This document shows positions 41,636 to 45,405 of a stretch of DNA of 45,405 nucleotides, piece by piece. The notes below the pieces were generated by a model. The model saw only the letters and a program-made list of their open reading frames with translations. It had not been told where the DNA came from and searched no databases. The first letter of the stretch is position 1. Each line of letters opens with the position of its first letter. The position numbers and the translations under genes are program-made. The DNA comes from CAWBRT01 sp049519595 (GTDB lineage: Bacteria; Acidobacteriota; Terriglobia; Terriglobales; Acidobacteriaceae): the NCBI GenBank assembly GCA_049519595.1, contig JBEKQP010000015.1, positions 1-45,405 on the forward strand. The letters run 5' to 3'.

Positions 41636-42604
41636 TTAGGGCTGGACTGTGGGGCTTGGCATTTCCTTGACAAGTCCTGATGCGTTCGCAATTCGCCAGA
41701 GGCCGATTGGCGACGCATTCACGATGATCCGCGCATCGTCGAACCCGAACAGCGCAAGCGCGCGCCGATAGCGCTCGCAGAGACTGTCCTCTCCGACGAT
41801 CGCCAGCGGAACGTGTTTGTTGAAACGATGCGTCGCGCAGCGCAGTTCCTCTCCGATCAGCAACCCCGACAGGTAATCGAGACTTTCTTCGGGGCGGAGC
41901 CGGCCCCTCAGCGTCAAGGTTCGAGTCGAGAACAAACGTGAAAAGCCCCCGTTGCTACCGCTCTCAAGCACGGCCATAAGGCCTCGCTCAAAAGCCGCCC
42001 AACTCGCAACCAGCGTGGCACTGACGGGTACCGCGCGGCCGAGGATGGAATGATCGCGCAGCACGGCGAAGAGTTCGCCCGTCATGTATGTGGAGAACGA
42101 CTGGATTCGTTCTTTACGTAACTCCACCCATTTTGAATGCGTACCGGGCAACACAAGGCGCGCCAGACGGCGCAGGCGCGAGTCGAGTTCCATGGCACCG
42201 ATGATCTGAGTTTCTTCGCCCCTCATCACGTCGGGGATGTCGCCCTCTTCAACGACACCGGGAATGATATGCAACTGTATTCGTCCGCTCTCTGTCACGT
42301 TTACCAGGCCCGCAGCCAGTGATCGCAAGCCGGCCGGACATGGCACGTAAGGCGCTTCGCGCCAACCCTGGGCACTGCCGATCATCCCGGCCGCGAGTAC
42401 GGGTAAGTTGGGCCAACGCCTCCGCCATTCACCCACCATTGCGGCAAAGACTTTGGCAAATGAGCGTTTCGAAGTCCGCATGATGCCCCACGGCTTCACA
42501 CTTTGTTCGAGGACTGCGCCGCCCGCGCCCAGAAGATAAGCGCGCAACGATGAGGTGCCCCAGTCGAGGGCGATCAGGCGAGGCACAGGCGCGGCGGTGG
42601 ACAT
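41636..42604 (-). CDS. dgoK: 2-dehydro-3-deoxygalactonokinase
   Basis: 322 residues from ATG 42604 (GAGG seven nt upstream). The N-terminal IALDWGTSSLRAYLL is the phosphate-binding start of the DgoK sugar-acid kinase family, followed by AAGMIGSAQGWREAPYVPCPAG, PDVMRGEETQIIG, LPGTHSKWV and TYMTGELFAVL, all DgoK hallmarks. It phosphorylates 2-keto-3-deoxy-galactonate in galactonate breakdown. A GH88 hydrolase and an MFS transporter lie upstream on the same strand, so it is part of a sugar-acid catabolic set; an aldolase is not in view. Confidence 0.9.
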   Translation of the reverse strand: MSTAAPVPRLIALDWGTSSLRAYLLGAGGAVLEQSVKPWGIMRTSKRSFAKVFAAMVGEWRRRWPNLPVLAAGMIGSAQGWREAPYVPCPAGLRSLAAGLVNVTESGRIQLHIIPGVVEEGDIPDVMRGEETQIIGAMELDSRLRRLARLVLPGTHSKWVELRKERIQSFSTYMTGELFAVLRDHSILGRAVPVSATLVASWAAFERGLMAVLESGSNGGFSRLFSTRTLTLRGRLRPEESLDYLSGLLIGEELRCATHRFNKHVPLAIVGEDSLCERYRRALALFGFDDARIIVNASPIGLWRIANASGLVKEMPSPTVQP

Positions 42605-42793
42605 TACCTTACCTCGGTGAACATTTTGAGCTTCGGAAAAACGCAATACCGTCTCCCCTATCGCAACAAGTTGTGGAACGGATGATCCCTCGGCCGGAAC
42701 TGCGACTCCACCGACGGCCGATTAAAATGACAGGTTCGGGACATCGCTCGCAACAAGCTGTCGCTCAGCCCCGTGCGCCGGAAGTTCAGTACT

Positions 42794-44164
42794 TCAGAAA
42801 AAAGTGTAGTAATCGCGATCAGCCATGCGCCGCACGAGCAGCCCCAGCTCCAGCAGATGATAGTCTCCCCACATGCTGGATTCACCCACCGGTATCTTCG
42901 CCCCTTTGGGAATGTAATCCCAACCGTTCGGGCGGTGGTAGATGCTGTGCAGGAGGATGCCTTCATGCTTTGGATCGATAGAGAGATAAGGCTCGGCCAG
43001 CAGTCGCCGCGCGATGCAGAGTCCAGCCCGCAAATAGGTTTTCCCTTTGGCTCCCAGCGACACGCCAAGTCGGATCAAGCCCTGCGCAGCGATAGCGCTG
43101 GCCGATGCATCCACCGGTTCGTAATCGTTGTAGGGGTCGGCTGGTGCAGACTGCCAATCTCCCAACTTGTGTAGCTTCGGGGCCCCGGTATCCCAATAGC
43201 AAATGCCATCCGATGCGCTGGCGTTGTTGATATAGAAATCACAGGTGGCAGTGGCTGCCGTTTCCAGCATCGCCAGCGCCGCTGGTTTCTTCATTACTCC
43301 CTCGGCGCCAAACTGCTTCTCTGGTAGAGCCCGGATAAACTCCAGCTCTTCGGCAAAGCCGAGCATGGCCCAAGCAAGTCCACGCGTCCACGTGCTGAAG
43401 GGCGAGTATCCCTGTTGCGACGAAGGGCAGCGAAAAACGCCACTAATGGTATTGAAAATCGCCTCGTGCACGGTACGGCCGCGGAGTTCCTTCGTGTCAT
43501 AACTATCGCGTCCCTCGCCGTAGTAGATGTTGTATCGGGCGGTGGTGCGGGCATGAGTCAAGAGCCGCTCCAGCAGATTAACCTTTCGATCCTGCTCGCC
43601 GATCAGAGCGTGTCCGAGAAAATGCGCTAAGCCACAGACACGAACGGTGCGGATAGTATCGATGAACAACGAATGCGGTCCATTGAACGAATAAATGTAG
43701 CCATCGCCACCCGGCAGAGATGTCCATCGCGCGGCCTGTACGGCGCCGCTAACCTTCAACGCAAGCTCGTAGAAGCGCAGCTCCCACTCCTGCCGTTCGA
43801 TTTTGTTTTCCAGCATGAGCCGACGCAGGTGGCCATAGGTGGACAGATTATTAAAACCATGGTCGTGCACCCCGGTGTGCGTCAGATGCTCTGCCATGCT
43901 TTCAAGCGTATGTCGCCGGCCCACTTCCAGCAGTTTCTTGTTTTCCGTTACATCAAAGCAGAGCAGCGCGTTTCCATATTGGAAACCTTGTGTCCACTGC
44001 GTCCAGGCGCGAGCCGTATACTTGCCTGCGACGGTGAACACCGGAGCGCCGTCGGACCGACTCCATCGCTTATTCAGCGCTAATGTCTTTTTCGAGGCAA
44101 GTTGGAACAGCCGTTCGACTTCCGCTTTGAGATCCGATGCAGAAAGCTTCTTCGCGATTTTCAT
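42794..44164 (-). CDS. GH88-family unsaturated glucuronyl/rhamnogalacturonyl hydrolase
   Basis: 456 residues from ATG 44164, taken because MKIAKKLSASDLKAEVERLF begins the domain; the frame is open to 44257. The (alpha/alpha)6 barrel signatures are YTARAWTQWTQGFQYGNALL, GVHDHGFNNLSTYGHL with catalytic Asp101, FIDTIRTV with Asp169 as the likely second Asp, STWTRGLAWAMLGFAEEL, and VDASASAIAAQGLIRLG. No signal peptide, so it acts in the cytoplasm on unsaturated oligosaccharides from polysaccharide lyases, releasing the unsaturated uronate. With DgoK and the MFS gene it suggests use of plant or microbial uronates. Confidence 0.88.
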   Translation of the reverse strand: MKIAKKLSASDLKAEVERLFQLASKKTLALNKRWSRSDGAPVFTVAGKYTARAWTQWTQGFQYGNALLCFDVTENKKLLEVGRRHTLESMAEHLTHTGVHDHGFNNLSTYGHLRRLMLENKIERQEWELRFYELALKVSGAVQAARWTSLPGGDGYIYSFNGPHSLFIDTIRTVRVCGLAHFLGHALIGEQDRKVNLLERLLTHARTTARYNIYYGEGRDSYDTKELRGRTVHEAIFNTISGVFRCPSSQQGYSPFSTWTRGLAWAMLGFAEELEFIRALPEKQFGAEGVMKKPAALAMLETAATATCDFYINNASASDGICYWDTGAPKLHKLGDWQSAPADPYNDYEPVDASASAIAAQGLIRLGVSLGAKGKTYLRAGLCIARRLLAEPYLSIDPKHEGILLHSIYHRPNGWDYIPKGAKIPVGESSMWGDYHLLELGLLVRRMADRDYYTFF

Positions 44165-44330
44165 GAGAAACGGGTATCTCCGTTTCGGGGGTTGCAAAAC
44201 GCCCCGGCGCTGACTTGCCTTGAAACTACCGCGTGACCCGCCAGCAACCGGGCGCAATCATTCTCTTTCCGGGCTTCGCTCTGGGTAAGCGAGCGATTGC
44301 CGAAATCCGTTACCTTGCCGGATGCGTGAA

Positions 44331-45405
44331 TTACGGATTGATCTCTTCCAATTGCCGCCGCCGGGTCTCTGTTGCCCCAAAGGTTGCGATGAGACCGATG
44401 AATGTAACAGCCGCGAAGACATAGAATACAGCGGCAACTCCGCCGCCCTTAAGAACGAACCCCACCAGGAACGGCCCCGCAGCCGATGCTGCCCGCAAGA
44501 AAGATGTAGCCAAGCCTGTTCCTGCGGCACGCATACGAGTCGGATAGATCTCGGGTGTGTAGAGATAAAGCATCGTGGCATTTGAGCCGAGCACTGCGAA
44601 AGTTAACGAGCCCAGCACGACCACGCTCTCGGGCGTCTTGGCCCCTAGCATGGCCAAACTGAACATCAGCACTGCCGACACCAGGAAAGCCATACCGAAC
44701 CACAACTTGCGTCCGAGTTTGTCAACGAACAGAGCGCTGGTCGCCACAATTAGTACCTGGAGAATATTAGCGATCGATCCCCAGCGCAGAGAGTCGGCGA
44801 TGCTGAGATGATAGACGGTACGGTAGAGGCTCGGTAGCCACGTACCGATGCCGTAATAGACGAAATAGGTGCTTGCCCACAAGACCCAGACGACTAACGT
44901 TCTGCGTCGGTAGAACGGCGACAATACTTCGCTCCACTTGGTTTTGGCGGCAGGAGCAGCCAAGGCTGCCATCCTTTTGGCGGCCGGCTCTATCCGGTCG
45001 GGGGTGGCCGCTTCGATCTGGGCAACGATTTTCGCGGCTTCATCGAGCCGGTCTTTTCCGATCAGCCATCGCGGCGACTCAGGAAGACGCCATACCAACA
45101 CGGAGATGAACAGCGCAGGGACTCCGCCGAGAATAAACATTGACTGCCAGCCGAATCGGGGCACCATTAATATTCCCATCAGGCTCGCGCCCAATACGCC
45201 ACAGGGAAAGATGGTTTCATAAAGCATTACAAAACGGCCCCGACCGCGCGCCTCGCATAGTTCGTTGATGTAGGCCGCTGCCACGGGCACTTCACCACCC
45301 AAGCCACAACCTTGAATCGTGCGGAAAATTGCGAGTTGGAGAAAGTTTCCGGAGAACGCACAGCAAAGGCTCATAATCCCATCAACCGCCATGGCACAGG
45401 CGACG
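44331..45405 (-). CDS. MFS transporter (5' end outside the window)
   Basis: The frame is open to the right edge, so the N-terminal helices are missing; 358 residues are visible. It shows ten or so helices, RTIQGCGLGGEVPVAAAYINEL, a conserved WRLPESPRWL after helix 6, a central cytoplasmic loop (LDEAAKIVAQIEAATPDRIEPAAKRM, described) and TPEIYPTRMRAAGTG. PESPRWL and the PTRxRAxGxG motif fit the sugar/aromatic-acid-type symporters. By context it may import a uronate or other sugar acid for the GH88 and dgoK genes. Confidence 0.85.
   Translation of the reverse strand, partial: VACAMAVDGIMSLCCAFSGNFLQLAIFRTIQGCGLGGEVPVAAAYINELCEARGRGRFVMLYETIFPCGVLGASLMGILMVPRFGWQSMFILGGVPALFISVLVWRLPESPRWLIGKDRLDEAAKIVAQIEAATPDRIEPAAKRMAALAAPAAKTKWSEVLSPFYRRRTLVVWVLWASTYFVYYGIGTWLPSLYRTVYHLSIADSLRWGSIANILQVLIVATSALFVDKLGRKLWFGMAFLVSAVLMFSLAMLGAKTPESVVVLGSLTFAVLGSNATMLYLYTPEIYPTRMRAAGTGLATSFLRAASAAGPFLVGFVLKGGGVAAVFYVFAAVTFIGLIATFGATETRRRQLEEINP

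Overview
The window looks like a chromosomal segment of a GC-rich, Gram-negative-type bacterium, most probably an Acidobacteriota member of the peatland or soil sulfur-cycling kind. This is inferred from the gene families, the fused NAD(P)H-hydrate repair enzyme, and palindromic intergenic repeats of the GTCATCCTGAG...CTCAGGATGAC type. I saw no rRNA, CRISPR, transposase or phage gene. One tRNA gene (Val, anticodon CAC) is present.

Left part (1-12.9 kb): scattered housekeeping and transport genes. They are the tail of an unknown gene, an APC-superfamily permease with a cytoplasmic USP-like tail (KimA-like, possibly for K+), a glutamate-dehydrogenase-family protein whose catalytic residues are replaced, fabI, a YgjV-like membrane protein, a small exported Cys protein, tsaE, the bifunctional NAD(P)H-hydrate epimerase/dehydratase, a two-TM potassium channel with a TrkA/RCK domain and an unusual TIGYQ filter, and a membrane-anchored unknown. 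The gaps hold two repeat families: 95-bp palindromic elements (5596, 7828) and CCACAT/ATGTGG hairpins placed 25-27 nt after three stop codons.

Centre (11.8-28.2 kb): a complete dissimilatory adenylylsulfate module. A TauE/SafE exporter is divergent from aprB-aprA, a zinc-ribbon protein, a YkgJ-type Cys-cluster protein, qmoA-qmoB-qmoC and sat. A small membrane protein, a second TauE/SafE protein, a lipoprotein and a PEP-synthase-like phosphotransferase with an unrecognised C-terminal domain follow. Sat makes APS from sulfate, AprBA interconverts APS and sulfite, and QmoABC links AprBA to the quinone pool. No dsr genes are in view, so the direction (sulfate reduction or sulfite oxidation) cannot be settled here. 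Two perfect GTGA-N6-TCAC palindromes lie in the tauE/aprB divergent region, and strong hairpins punctuate the cluster.

An orphan TRAP solute-binding protein follows (29 kb), then about 2.4 kb of low coding density (30.0-32.4 kb) with a decayed exported-protein gene and duplicated small ORFs.

Right part (32.4-45.4 kb): an ECF sigma / zinc-binding anti-sigma / DUF3106-like operon, tRNA-Val, and a putative CoA-ester catabolic operon (two acyl-CoA dehydrogenases and a 4-hydroxybutyryl-CoA-dehydratase-like protein). That operon is divergent from a FadR/GntR regulator and a TIM-barrel isomerase, with a perfect GntR/FadR operator in between. A YqjD/DUF883-like protein follows, then sugar-acid genes: 2-dehydro-3-deoxygalactonokinase, a GH88 unsaturated glucuronyl hydrolase and an MFS transporter cut by the window edge. 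Several starts were moved inward from the longest open frame on the basis of Shine-Dalgarno (SD) sequences and family N-termini.
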